A stretch of 64,000 bases of DNA, taken from positions 11,469,634-11,533,633 of the forward strand of contig CM055114.1 in the NCBI GenBank assembly GCA_029204225.1, read 5' to 3'. This document shows positions 49,845 through 60,925 of this stretch, one piece after another. Made by a program: the position numbers and the translations under genes. The notes under the pieces are model-generated. The model had not been told where the DNA came from, made no database searches, and worked only from the letters and a program-made list of their open reading frames with translations. Within the stretch, counting starts at the first letter, position 1. Every line of letters starts with the position of its first letter. This DNA is from Diphasiastrum complanatum. Taxonomy: Eukaryota; Streptophyta; Lycopodiopsida; Lycopodiales; Lycopodiaceae.

Positions 49845-50640
49845 AGGAATGCGACCTCCTCAGGCTCAGGATCAAACTCCATTGCTCTGCACACAAACAA
49901 AAATAAAAAATCAGAAGAGATTTCCAAAGTTAGATTTTCCAAATAGAAAGAGCAACTTGCAGTCTGGATCGAATTTTGACTCTGGGTCGAATTTTTACTC
50001 AGGGTCGAATTTTGGCTCATGGTCAAATTCAAATTTTCTTTTATCATTCCAACAAAAGTAAAACCTATCCTGCAAATACTGTAAAAGGACTAGTCATCTC
50101 ATCAAGGACTGCAGAACACTCAAGTACAACAATGAAAAGAAGATGCAGTTCCAACAACAAGCAAATGCTGCCTCAACCAATTACTCGATCCAACATGAAG
50201 AGGAAGATGAAGCTGCCTTCTCGACCAAGGTCAAAAATTTGCAAGAGACTTCGGAGCAACACAACACATGACTCACCATCGGGACTGGTTCCAAAGCTAC
50301 AAGCCCTTCACTCATTCTAGAATTGTGCAACTTGGAGACAACTCATCCCACTCCATTGAAGGTGAAGGAACATTTAGGGTCAGATTCTAGAAAGGTGATA
50401 TTAGGTTGTTGTCCAGTGTTTTACATATTCCAAACCTAACCGAAATCTGCTCTCAGTTAGTAGAATCACATATTTGGGTCGGAATGTTGAATTTGACACA
50501 CAAGGCTGCACCATTTTTGACAAGTCTCGGAACAAATACTTCTGAATCATCTGATATGCTTTGGCATTACAGATTAGGCCATTTAAATTCCAGTTGTATT
50601 CAGCAAATGTCAAATCAAAAGATGACACCAAACTTGCAAT
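49845..50640 (+). pseudogene. Copia H zinc knuckle, protease, pre-integrase
   Basis: Four tandem 18-bp units encode GSNF-type repeats (49965-50035), then the knuckle CKYCKRTSHLIKDC (about 50067-50110), a decayed protease region (HMTHHRDWF, QLGDN, 50265-50340), LLSSVLHIPNLT and LWHYRLGHLNSSC (50559-50600). The integrase is absent. Confidence 0.85.
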
Positions 50641-51094
50641 TCAAAATGAGAATGGTTTCTATCCAAACTCGATAGACTCGAATATTTACCTCAAGTCTAT
50701 GTCAGATCTTTCCATTATCAATAGTCATTATGTCGATGATGTTTTATTACTTAGTAACAATCTGAACTCAATGAAGGATCTGAAATATATGTTAGCACTG
50801 GAATACATTTTTTGAATCCGACCTTGCAAATTGATTTCCATGAGTCAACAAAAATCTAACCCATCAGCCAACATTCTCAAAGGCTACATAGATGCAGAGT
50901 GGGCAGAAGATTTCAACACTAGAATATCAACTTCTAAATTTTTGTTTCTATACAATCAAGGCCCAATCTCTCACAACCAAAAACAGACCTCAAAAGCATC
51001 ATTCTCCACAAAATTGAATTTTACAGCTGCCGTTAATGCCACCAAGGAGACAATTTGGCTGACAAAGCTACTTGCAAATATCGAATTTTTCTAG
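50641..51094 (+). pseudogene. Copia H RT scrap and RNase H
   Basis: About 55 codons of RT around YVDDVLLLSN (50640-50815) follow the pre-integrase region directly, so integrase and most of RT are deleted. RNase H (50831-51094) keeps GYIDAEWA and LNFTAAVNATKETIWL, then decays. Confidence 0.88.
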
Positions 51095-51257
51095 TCACAT
51101 TCAACATCCATCTATTGTGGCAACCAAAGCACGAGGGTAATTTCTTTGGTTTACTGTAGGACAGAGTCTATGGCAACAAATTACTTCACCAAGGAGCACT
51201 ACCTTAGACTTGACAATAAGCTAAATCTGAAGATTGAATCTTTCCAAGATCCACATT

Positions 51258-52098
51258 AAGGGGGAGTGTTGGAATTCTATGATCAAGCCCAATTCCATTA
51301 GGTAATGAGCATCTTGGAAAAATCTGGTTTATATTTATCCTTGAAAACAACAACAAAAAAAAAAAGCTCAAACTTTTGTACAGAAGAAGACTGATTGAAT
51401 TTTTCCGACCCAAGCCTATTTTCAACCCAATGTCATTCCCATCAAAGTATGATATTTCGACCTTGGATCGGATCAAATCGAGGTGAAAAATATTCGAGCA
51501 TCTTTGACCCTGGATCGTCAGATCAGATCAGGTCTAATTTATCTGGGTGTCTTCGACCCTGGATCGGATCGGGTCTAATAAATCTGACCCTTTGTTTAAA
51601 TACGACCTAGTGTATAAATTGTAACCCTTAGTTAATTTTTCAACCCCAAAAGTTAGAATTTTTCGATACAAGATCCATAATTTTTTGAATCGTTGTAATT
51701 TTGGAGTTGGTGCATATTTTCTGAGTCTTTGTAGATTTCAATACTGTTAACTAGAAATCCAACCCACATACTGTTACAACAACGACTACATTCTACGGGA
51801 CTATAAATAGATTAACTGAGGCATCCAATGCACTAATCAGCTAAAATCCCATGAAGTCAATGCCTTGCCAGACATCTTTTGTAACAATGTACATGGATTA
51901 TTCTGTAACAATGATTAGTGGTTAAATAAGTTTAGAATCAGTTAGTTAGTATTGTTGTTATTCCAGGATTCCAGTTTTCAGGCATCAACAATTTCAGCTA
52001 AAGCTTGGTATTTGTGTCCACTGATTTGCGCCCAGCTTCACACTCTTGTATTCACATTTCCAATTATTATCAGAGTGCAAATTTTGTCTACATTATTA
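51258..52098 (+). mobile_element. Polypurine tract and 3' LTR of copia H
   Basis: AAGGGGGAG (51258-51266) then TGTTGGAATTCT. The first 95 bp match the 5' LTR. Further on are four diverged copies of GACCCTGGATCGGATC-type words (51455-51590), a TATA-like CTATAAATAG near 51801, and an end near 52098 that resembles the 5' LTR end. Full length about 830 bp if this reading is right. Confidence 0.65.
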
Positions 52099-52139
52099 TA
52101 GTGATTTTCATTTTGGTCGAATTTGGAACATTTTCTAAT

Positions 52140-52660
52140 TAGAAGAAATGAAGATAGTATTGGGACAAGTTTGCGGGGATCTTAGCTAGCTAAGAAAGGT
52201 AAGAAGATTGTGCAATAGTACACTATTCAAGATGGGATTGTTTTAGAATGGGAAGGTTTGTATGCTAGAGGACGGTGAGCTCAAACATAAAATTTTGCTT
52301 AAATGTTATGACATACCAAGTGTAGGACATCTAGGTATGCATAGGACTCTAAATTTGGTCAGAAGAGAGTTTTATTGGCCAAAATTCAAAAACGTTATTA
52401 AATGCAAGCCCTATCAAGTAGCTAATGCTAATGCCTCAAGGATGGTGGTTTACTGCATCCATTGAGTACATTTAAGGACTTTGTAGTTGGACTTCCAAGG
52501 ACCCAACGGAAAAATGATTCTATTTGGGTTGTAGTGGACGAGTTAATTAAGTTAGTTATGTTCATACTAGTTAAGTCAACTACTAAGGCTTTAGAATTAG
52601 CCCTAATCTTTGTCGAAAGGTATAAGTATACGTATGAGCCTCCCTTGGAGAGAGTTTGAC
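52140..52660 (+). pseudogene. Gypsy G1 integrase
   Basis: The HHCC finger region HLGMHRTLNLVRREFYWPKF (52330-52390) has lost the second Cys (CKPYQ instead of CXXCQ). The core start FVVGLPRTQRKNDSIWVVVD follows in another frame. Same strand as the RNase H at 48561, so copia H sits between the two domains of one gypsy element. Confidence 0.88.
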
Positions 52661-53854
52661 TTTGGTATTGAGTAGCTACATGTTTCTAGTGTGACATCTC
52701 TCCCTATAGAGCTATTATTGGTCAATAGCTTGGGGGCTAGATCTATTTTGATCTAGATTGCTTGGATAGGTATGAGCCGCCATCGGTTTCCATTGTTTTC
52801 TCTTGTTTCGGCATCCTATGAGTGATCTTGGAGGAGGTCTTCAAATAATATGTGAGTACCTAAAGAGAGAGAGGAGACAAGAATTCAAATAAGAAATTCT
52901 CAATAGTAGGAGGGCATGTTTGCACCTATATATATAGCCTATAGAGGGCGCTTGTGCATAATTCCATGCAACCCCACATTGAATAGCCTCACTCGAGTTC
53001 AAACTAATAGTCTCTTTGCATGCATATTAGTTGTCACATTCAGTGTGCTGCTCCACATGTCAGTATAGGAGTGCTGGGTCCTCACATTGTTATCAATTAC
53101 ATAATTGACCTTAAATGGAAATATGAGATGTAATAATAATCTCAACAATGGGAGGGACATGGACATGGACACTTGTTACTACAAGCCACAAGAATTAACT
53201 TACATAACATGTGACACATATCCAAGAGACACCGAAATACATAAATTACAATGTACGAGTGTCTAAAGGTCATGGAGCACCAATCATACCAAGATGTGAC
53301 ATGGAATATCCAAAAATAATCAAGTTAGAAGTTTCTAGCATTTTAGTTTATTCTAGATTACTCTCATGGGACTTGTTTGTTAATGTTGAAAAAATTTCTA
53401 AGAGGAAGACAAGACCCTTTTTTTTTTATGGAAGCAACTTGAAAAGATCTTGAATAATCATGCCACTTAATGTTTTTTTTGCACTATCATTTAAGTAATG
53501 AATGTCTAGTGCTTATTATTGTTGGATGTTGTTCAAATTAAAATTTTGAATAACGTAATCACAAATATTTGGTTTTATGCCTTAACGATATTGCAAAGTG
53601 TTGAAAATACATTTTTATAGTTGTGAATTTGGCTCAAAGCCCATACACTTTTAGAAAAATTGCTTAGTGCATGGTTGTCACCCATGATATTTTTCAGCAC
53701 ACTACATGGGATTGACTTGCTTACTATATCTTTTAACACACTATATTTGTAGCATCAAAAGAATCTTAATCATTGTCAATTGAGGAGCATTCACAATTAG
53801 GAAAACGCCACCAATTTTCACATGTAAGGACCATGCCAAGTGGAATCCGATGAA
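52661..53854. other. No gene seen
   Basis: AT-rich, short frames only. It may contain the decayed end of gypsy G1, but no LTR or primer-binding signal was recognised. Confidence 0.5.
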
Positions 53855-54716
53855 TTAATGGGCACAAGACTCACAAACATGATTGATATTTTTTAAGGAA
53901 CTTGGAAGACCTATCACAACTTGCTTCCTAGCCATTACCTCAATGACTTGAAGTTGAGGTTGTCCCATCCTTTTATGCCAAACCTCTTGAATAGGTATTT
54001 GCTCTCTTGAAACACATCCAACTTGGTTAGCAATAACAAAATCATCTAGTTTGAACAACTTCCCTTGCCTTTCACCTTTTGCAATCAAGATATCCTTCTT
54101 TATGATCATACAACCATCTCCATCAAACTTCAACTTTGAGGCCTTTACTTAGCAATTGACTCACACTAAGCAAATTCTTGGTAATAGATGGAATGAACAA
54201 AACATCCTCCAAATGGACATTCCTATTTATAGAGAGAGAAATAGGAATTTTGTCAATCCCTTTGATTGCACACTCACCATCATTGGCCATGTAGATGACC
54301 CTCTTGTAATCTCCATATGCCAACAAAGAAGTGAAGTACTCTTTTTGAAAAGTCATGTGTGAACTTGCTCCACTATCAATCCACCATGGATCTAGATCTC
54401 CATCATTAGCAAGCATACATGAAGACATCACAAATGCATCATCATTTGCATCTTGAACATCCAAACCATCCTTATCAAGAGTAAGATTACCTTGCTTGTC
54501 TCCTTGATCTCTCTTCTTCTGTAGCACTCACTTGCAAAATGTCCTTTGATCCCACAATAGAAGCACTTGAGCTTTGATCTATCCTTCTTTTTGCCATTTG
54601 AAAAAGCATCCACTTGATTTTTTCCTTTAGACCACTTACTTTTGCCTTTGCTCTTGAATTTGCCCTTCATGAACATAGCCTCCTCTCCAACTTGAGATGT
54701 TGATGAAGATCCACCT
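53855..54716 (-). pseudogene. Copia F(-) knuckle, protease, pre-integrase
   Basis: From right to left: EEAMFMKGKFK, zinc knuckle CFYCGIKGHFASEC (about 54530-54570), VQDANDDAFVMSSCM, protease WWIDSGASSHMTF, LLSVSQLLSKGLKVE, then the finger-proximal part to 53855. Frameshifts near 54125 and 54520. It ends against the D LTR at 54718. Confidence 0.9.
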
Positions 54717-54717
54717 T

Positions 54718-55385
54718 GTTAGATTATTCTCCTTCTTACCAATTGACTAATCGATTTTAATCTTCATCCATTGTTTATCCAGTTCTGTGGATTTTCCCAT
54801 GTCTTTACACAGTCTACAGTTTTAAAAGTGTTTTTACATAGTTTGCAGAATTACACAGAGTTTACGACAGTGTCACCTGTTTTGCCTTTTTCACTTGTCA
54901 TGAATCCCGTTGAAAAATGCAGTGTCTCCTTTTTCGCATTTTTCGCGTGACAGAAATCTTGTGTAAAATCACAGTGTCGCATTTTATCACTTTTTCCAAA
55001 GAGCCTCAAATGTTAAGAAAATGACTCTGGCAAAGCATAGCGCAACCCTAAATGAGATTTAAGGGCACCTTCTTCTTTCATTTTTCACGAAAAACCCGAC
55101 AGTGTCGCTTGCGGCTGTTTTAGTTCATTTCTACAGAGCTACAGTTTTGGTTCATTTATGCAAACAGAACATTGACAACCAATTTCACCACTTATCAACA
55201 ATCAATGACAAGGACCGGATGGATGCCAACGGATCACCAACCAACCGGCGATCACAATTCACGATCTAATTTCTTAGTATAAATAGTTGTTTATATTCAT
55301 ATAGTTTTATCATCATCATCATCATCAGAAGTTCAAGTTATGATCAAGCATTTGAATAGTTAGCTCTCTCTCTCAAGCCTGCGTA
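54718..55385 (+). mobile_element. 5' LTR of copia D(+), 3' truncated
   Basis: TGTTAGATTATTCTCC start, matching 58799. TATA-like AGTATAAATAG near 55276 and a short ATC array (55306-55327). Comparison with 36688-37528 shows that the end of the LTR, the primer-binding site, the leader and the gag start codon are all deleted; LTR sequence runs straight into gag at about 55385. Confidence 0.8.
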
Positions 55386-55921
55386 AAGTCGGTCTTATCA
55401 CAGACAAGCTGAATGGATCCAATTATCATTTGTGGAAATTTAAGATGAAGACCTTGTTAATCGCCAATGACTTATGGGATGTTGTTACAAGTACAAAGTA
55501 AAACTTGAAGATGACGACTCAAACTGAAAATCGAAGGATGGTAAAACTTTCGCGCTTATTATCCTCAATATATCATATACACAGATTGGACACATAGCTA
55601 AAGCTAAAACGTCAAAAGATGTTTGGGACATTTTGAACTCACTATATGACGTGAGAGATGTAACTACAAAGTTACATCTATGAAGAAATTCTTCACATTA
55701 AAAATGTCTACTCGTGATTCTCTTCATAGTCACATTAACCAGTTTAAGAATCTCTTGCAACAGATGGCCGCTGTCGGATCAGTCATAGACGATCAAGACG
55801 CAATTATGACATTGCTTTCAAGCTTGCCCTCTACATATGAGAACTGGGTGATGATCATATCGACACACACAAATTTAACTCTTACTAGAGTTATCACTAT
55901 GTTGCTGCAAGAAGATAATTA
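55386..55921 (+). pseudogene. Copia D(+) gag, no start codon
   Basis: DKLNGSNYHLWKFKMKTLL and DVWDILNSLYDVRD, then FTLKMSTRDSLHSHINQ, LLSSLPSTYENWV and ITMLLQED. The usual ATG is lost with the leader deletion. Several frameshifts. Confidence 0.9.
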
Positions 55922-56410
55922 AAGAAGTCAAGACACTCCATCTACTTTCTCCTCTCAAGCTCTATATGTCAACAAAAGCTCTAAGCGACAGAAGCAAAAA
56001 AGCTCCAAGAAGGCTGCAACAAATCAGAAACAGACTCAAAGTCAAGCACAGTCATGAGATCCACAATTGAAGAAGAAGATGTTTTGCAGGTATTTCAAGC
56101 GCAATAACCATGAGATCAAGGATTGCCGAATTCTCCAAGCGAAGAATGCAGCCAAGCAACCTGATCAACAAGCAAACATAGTTTCATCATCTCATGAGGT
56201 CGAAGTGGATGAAGGCGCATTCAAAGCCAAAGATCAAAGCGCATTCTTGGATGATTCATGGTTTCTGGATTTTGGAACAACGCAACATATGACCAATCAA
56301 CGTCAAATCTTCAACTCCTACACTCCTTACAGCATGAGAAAATTTGTTCATCTTGGTGACAATGGTACTCACACTATTGAAGGTAAAGGTACTATAAGAT
56401 TGTAGTTCCA
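55922..56410 (+). pseudogene. Copia D(+) zinc knuckle and protease, mutated
   Basis: The knuckle reads CRYFKRNNHEIKDC: the second Cys is Phe. The protease reads WFLDFGTTQHMT where DSG or DTG is expected, so the catalytic triplet is lost. ISSTNL-type NGTHTIEGKGTIRL follows, then a TAG at 56403. Confidence 0.9.
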
Positions 56411-57420
56411 GCATGGTCAGTTCAAATTACTATCAAAGGTCTTATATGTTCCTAAACTTTCTACAAATCTGTTACTAGTAAGTAGAATTACAGATTTAGG
56501 TCAGAAGGTAGAATTTGAATCTGATCAATGCAAAATAGTTCATAAGAGTAATAAGATCCTTGCACTTGGCAAGAGACAATAAGGTTACTTATATAGATTG
56601 TAACACTATTATTCCGAGTCTAGTCAAGTCTTGAAAACCTCTGTTCTAGTCAATAAAGCATTATTGTGGCATCATCGCTTAGGACACTTGAATCATGCAT
56701 ATGTTATGAACATGTCCAGACAATCCATGGTTCTTGATCTTGACTATCCTTCTGGTAAGGGCGATCTCCCTGTCTATCATAGCTGCATCTTTGAAAAGCA
56801 AGCTAGAATTCCTTTTAGATCAAACCACATGCATGCAGCAAAAGATTTGTTAGATGTTGTTCATACAGATATATGTGGACCTATGCAAACCCCTTCATTG
56901 CTAGATGCAAAGTATTTTATTACCTTTATTGGCGAATTCTCTAGAATAGTTGTTTATTCCATTAAACAGAAATTAGAGGCTTTCATCAAATTCAGGCAAT
57001 TCAAAGAGCATGCAGAGAATCAAACTGGCAAACAAATCAAAGCACTGAGGTCAAATAACGGGGGAGAATACATCTTCAACGAATTCAAGGACTATTGCCT
57101 TAACAACGATATTGAGCAACAATACATCACTTCCTATTCGCCTTAGTCAAATGGTCTTGCTGAGAGAAAGAACAAAACCTTAGTTGAATAAAAAAAAGTG
57201 CATGTTATCACATGCAACACTTCCAAAGTGCTTCTGGGCTGAAGTTGTTTCAACAGCACCCTATATTCAAAACAAATGTTCTACTAAAGGCCTCTCAGAC
57301 AAAACACCATTCGAAGTTTGGACAGGTACCAAACCTTCTTTATCAAACTTACGAGTTCTTGGATGTACTACTTTTGTGCGGATACCTCGTGATCTCAGGA
57401 AGAAGCTCGATTTCTAGAGT
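56411..57420 (+). pseudogene. Copia D(+) pre-integrase and integrase, mutated
   Basis: LLWHHRLGHLNHAY, HTDICGPMQTPS, FITFIGEFSR (usual DD changed to GE), RSNNGGEY (second catalytic Asp changed to Asn) and SNGLAERKN (Glu kept) after a TAG at 57145. A stop at 57415 precedes the C-terminal part. Highly similar to 1-960. Confidence 0.93.
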
Positions 57421-57950
57421 ATCAAGTGTGTTTTCATTAGCTACAGTACTTCATATCAAGCCTACAAGTTGTTTGATCCCATCGAGTCAAAGATATTCAC
57501 TAGCTGGGATGTCATCTTCATCAAAGATCAGTTTCAAAACCTCAAAGGAAAGGGCAGTCCCCATGTAGCCGACCTATCAGATTCTCTTGATGCTTTGAAC
57601 TTTCTAGTTCCTCAATCTCGAAGAAGACATTCACATGGTGCAATCCAAAGGTTATATTATCGAGGGTAAAAACAATGCCATAAGGCACTTTATGGCTTGA
57701 AGCAATCTGCTAAAGCATGGTTTCAAAGGACCAATACCTAACACCTAGCTCTTCATATTCGAACGTTTACTTCAAAGTAGTGCAGCAATCTTTTATCATT
57801 ATCACTTTATACGTGGATGATACATTGCTTTTTAGCAACAGTAGCAAATTGATAAATAAAGCCAAGACAATGCTATCTTCCGAATTTGACATGACGCAAA
57901 GCTCATTTCTGCCTTGGTAAACAAATCCACAAAGACGAAAAAAGTTGGTC
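57421..57950 (+). pseudogene. Copia D(+) integrase tail and RT remnant
   Basis: Integrase tail words FDPIESKIFTSWDVIFIKD (57469-57530). At about 57665 the frame jumps to RT words ALYGLKQSAKAWF and then YVDDTLLFSN (57811-57840), so the N-terminal half of RT is deleted. Confidence 0.9.
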
Positions 57951-58740
57951 TACATTACACAACAGAGGTACATCTACAACATGTTAGTCAGATATAATCT
58001 GATGAATTGCAAGTTAGCTCTCTCACCAATGGAACCAGGACTCAAATTGTCAAAGGACCAGTGTCCCCAAACAATTCATGAGAAATAGCAAACTTGTGAG
58101 TATCCTTACCATTCTATTATAGAATCTTTTATGTACGCCATGATCTTTACCAGGCTAGACATAGCTTTTGCAGTCAACTCTCTCAATCAGTATATGACTA
58201 GTCCTTGTATAACACATTAGAAGGCTCTTATCATAGTCATGAAATATCTTCGAGCTACTATGAACTTTTGCATTTGTTATGGAGCAGTCAGCAATGACAA
58301 ACTCAATTTACTCAGTGGTTACACAGATGCAAGTTGGGCAGGAGATGTAGACACTCGTAAATCTACTTTTGGATTTACATTCTTCCTCAACAATGGTCCA
58401 GTTTCCTAGAACAGTCAAAGCAATCTTCAATAGCTCTATCTTCCACTAAATCAGAGTATATCGTAGTCTCTCAAGCTACAAAGGAAGCAATTTGGTTGAG
58501 AAACTTACTCTCAGATATCGGCCTGAATCAATATGCTTCGACGCCATTATTTTGTGATAATCAAAGTGCCATCGCTTTATCAGCCAACCCTAGATTTCAT
58601 TCCAGGATTAAGCACATTGAACTGAAGTATCATTTCGTCAAAAGCAAAGTTCTCAACGAAGCGGTCAGATTGCAGTATTGTAGAACGCAAGATATGACAG
58701 TAGATGTTTTTACTAAAGTTTTAAGTTTGGAGTCATAGAT
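57951..58740 (+). pseudogene. Copia D(+) RT end and RNase H
   Basis: GYTDASWAGDVDTRKSTFG (near 58318-58375), then CDNQSAIALSANPRFHSRIKH and KYHFV, ending VDVFTKVL. Stops at 58410 and 58735. Followed within 55 bp by the polypurine tract. Confidence 0.92.
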
Positions 58741-58788
58741 TCTGTGTAGAACTAAGTTTGAAGGTCAAGGCATTCAAGGATTCAGATT

Positions 58789-58925
58789 AGGGGGGAATGT
58801 TGGATTGTTCTTCTTCTTACCAATCGACTAATCAGTTTTAATCTTCATCCATTGTTTATCCAGTTCTGCGGACTTTCTCGTGTCTTTACATAGTCTACAG
58901 TTTTACAAGTGTTTTTATATAAGTT
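58789..58925 (+). mobile_element. Polypurine tract and truncated 3' LTR of D(+)
   Basis: AGGGGGGAA (58789-58797) then TGTTGGATTGTTCTTC from 58799. It follows the 5' LTR for about 125 bp and stops at GTGTTTTTATATAA, where gypsy G2 sequence begins. Confidence 0.85.
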
Positions 58926-60429
58926 ACGTTTGAATATCATGTCTAGATATCGGTTCAGTGCACACATGTACAACACTTAGTACTTGACTTGGTTGTTCGC
59001 ATTGTCTTCTGCTGCTTATTGAAATGATCAGGATAAATTTGATCTTGTAAAAAATTAATAATATCTTCATAAATAGATAATTCTGCTTGAATGCGCATTA
59101 CATGCTTATCTGAAAATTCATATGATATTGGCTCAAATTGCTCTTTAGTTCCCATGATATATAATCAGCGTTATGGTGGTCCTCCCCCCTTTTTAGCTCT
59201 ACTTGATAATCAAACTCATCTAATAATAGAACCCATCTAGCTATCCTTCGTGAAAGGTCGGGCTTATTTACTAGATGCTTCAATGCATAATGGTCTACAT
59301 GAAAAACAAAAGGGTATCCTAATAGATAATGCCTAAATTTTTTCACTAAGTAAATCATGCCTAATGCCTCCCGCTCTGTAGAGAAATAATTTTTTTCGGA
59401 TGCTGCTAGTTGTCTACCAGCATAATAAATGGAATAATCAATTTTTTGATCATCCTTTTGGCTAAGCACTACACCAATTGCAAACTATGAAGTGTCTACA
59501 TATACATGAAATTTTGAAGTCCAATCTGAAGGTCTAACTCCAGTTGCTTCTGCTAAGGACTGCTTTAATTTTGCGAAAGCGTCCTGGTGATCATTTGACC
59601 AGTGATACCCAACAGATTTTCTTAATAAACCTGCTAAGGAAGCTACTACTATAGCATACTCTTTTATTATCCTACAATAGTATCCTACGTGGCCTAAAAA
59701 TCCCCTAAGCTCACGTAGATTGGTTGGTTCATTCAATTCTAAAATCATTTTAACTTTTTTGATATCGGCTTGATTGCCATCTTTGGAAATTTTGTGGCCT
59801 AACAAAATGCCTTCCCATACCAAAATAACATTTGGACGGATGCAATTTTAAAGATGTCTCTTGACATCGTCTTAAAGTATTTTCTAATGCATCTAAATGA
59901 TCTCTAGTGGATGAGTAAACACAAAAGTCATCCATAAAGATTTCTAAGAATTTTCTCAAATTTTTCTGAAAGATGTTTGTAATCATGCGTTGAAATGTAG
60001 TAGCAGGCACATTACACAAACCGAAGGGCATACACGTATAAGCGTACATCCTCCAATCAGTGGTAAACGTTGTTTTTTATCTATATTCTTCCTTAATGAA
60101 GACTTGATTGTATCCAAAAAACCGTCTAAAAAACTGTATCTTTCATGTCCAGCTATTTGGTCTAGGATCATGTCTGTATATGGTAATGGATGATAGTCTT
60201 TTGTTGTGGCAGCATTTAACTTTCTAAAATCTTGACATACCCTTATTTTACCTGTCTTCTTCTTGGGAACTATCACAATAGGTGATACCCATTCACTGCT
60301 TAGAACAAGATATATAATATGCGTTCTTATGCATTTATCTAATTCATCTTTCACTAATAATGAATACTTTGGATTTAACCTGTATTGTCTTTGCCTAACC
60401 GGTCCGGCTCCCTGGTCTATTCTCCCCAT
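58926..60429 (-). pseudogene. Gypsy G2 reverse transcriptase and RNase H
   Basis: From right to left: SEWVSPIVIVPKKKTGKIR and VCQDFRKLNA (60429 to about 60190), a shift near 60090, MPFGLCNVPATTFQRMI, palm motif FMDDF with VYSS, a shift near 59790, ELRGFLGHVGYYCR, FHVYVDTS, a short shift, then RNase H YFSTEREALGMIY, FHVDHYALKHL and LDEFDYQVELKRG to 59098. The frames after that decay. The usual ASD at the RNase H start is absent or changed (VDTS). No integrase, gag or LTR remains. Confidence 0.93.
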
Positions 60430-60801
60430 TTAATCTGAACAATTGGAAAAACATTGTCATTGATTCATTTGTATTTCTGCAGACTGTCAGAAAAAAAGTG
60501 TATTTCTGTAGAGTATGCGACATTTCAAGTATTTAGAATAGCTAGTGAATGGATCTAGATTAGCATAGAGATAGGGATGGAGAGGATAGAAATCCAACAC
60601 TTGCCACACTTTTGAGAGAGATAGGCCATAAGGCAGGAGCAAAAAGACCTAGAGTGGCCAAGGAAGAAAGCAGACTCTAAGACCACAACTATAAGAGGAA
60701 GGGAAAACACAACATAGCCAGAAAGACCGGAAGTCCGAAGAAAGATGAAACAAATGTCCGCACTCACTAGAAAATAGCAAGTACTACAGTGTGGGCAGCA
60801 A
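60430..60801. other. No gene; possible LTR scrap
   Basis: 60470-60535 resembles the ATTTCTGCA/ATTTCTGTAGA words of D-type LTRs (minus orientation). ATCCAACA at 60593-60600 could be its edge. Weak. Confidence 0.3.
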
Positions 60802-60925
60802 AGCTGCACCAAATGAGAGAATGAATTGAGAAACATAGTCCTCTGCAAAAGGGGAAAAGGCTCCAAGAGCAAGTTGCACCAAATGAAAGAATGTGCTGAA
60901 AAACACAGTCCTTTGTAAAAGAGGA
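60802..60925. repeat. Two diverged 71-bp repeats
   Basis: GCTGCACCAAATGAGAGAAT (60801) and GTTGCACCAAATGAAAGAAT (60872) begin two units that share about 50 bp at roughly 80 percent. The minus-strand frame across them has no support. Confidence 0.75.

Noticed and set aside
41403-54718. One large inverted duplication of D LTR plus F copia
   Set aside because: The junction lies at different places in the F sequence on the two sides (after the knuckle at 41761, before it at 54716).
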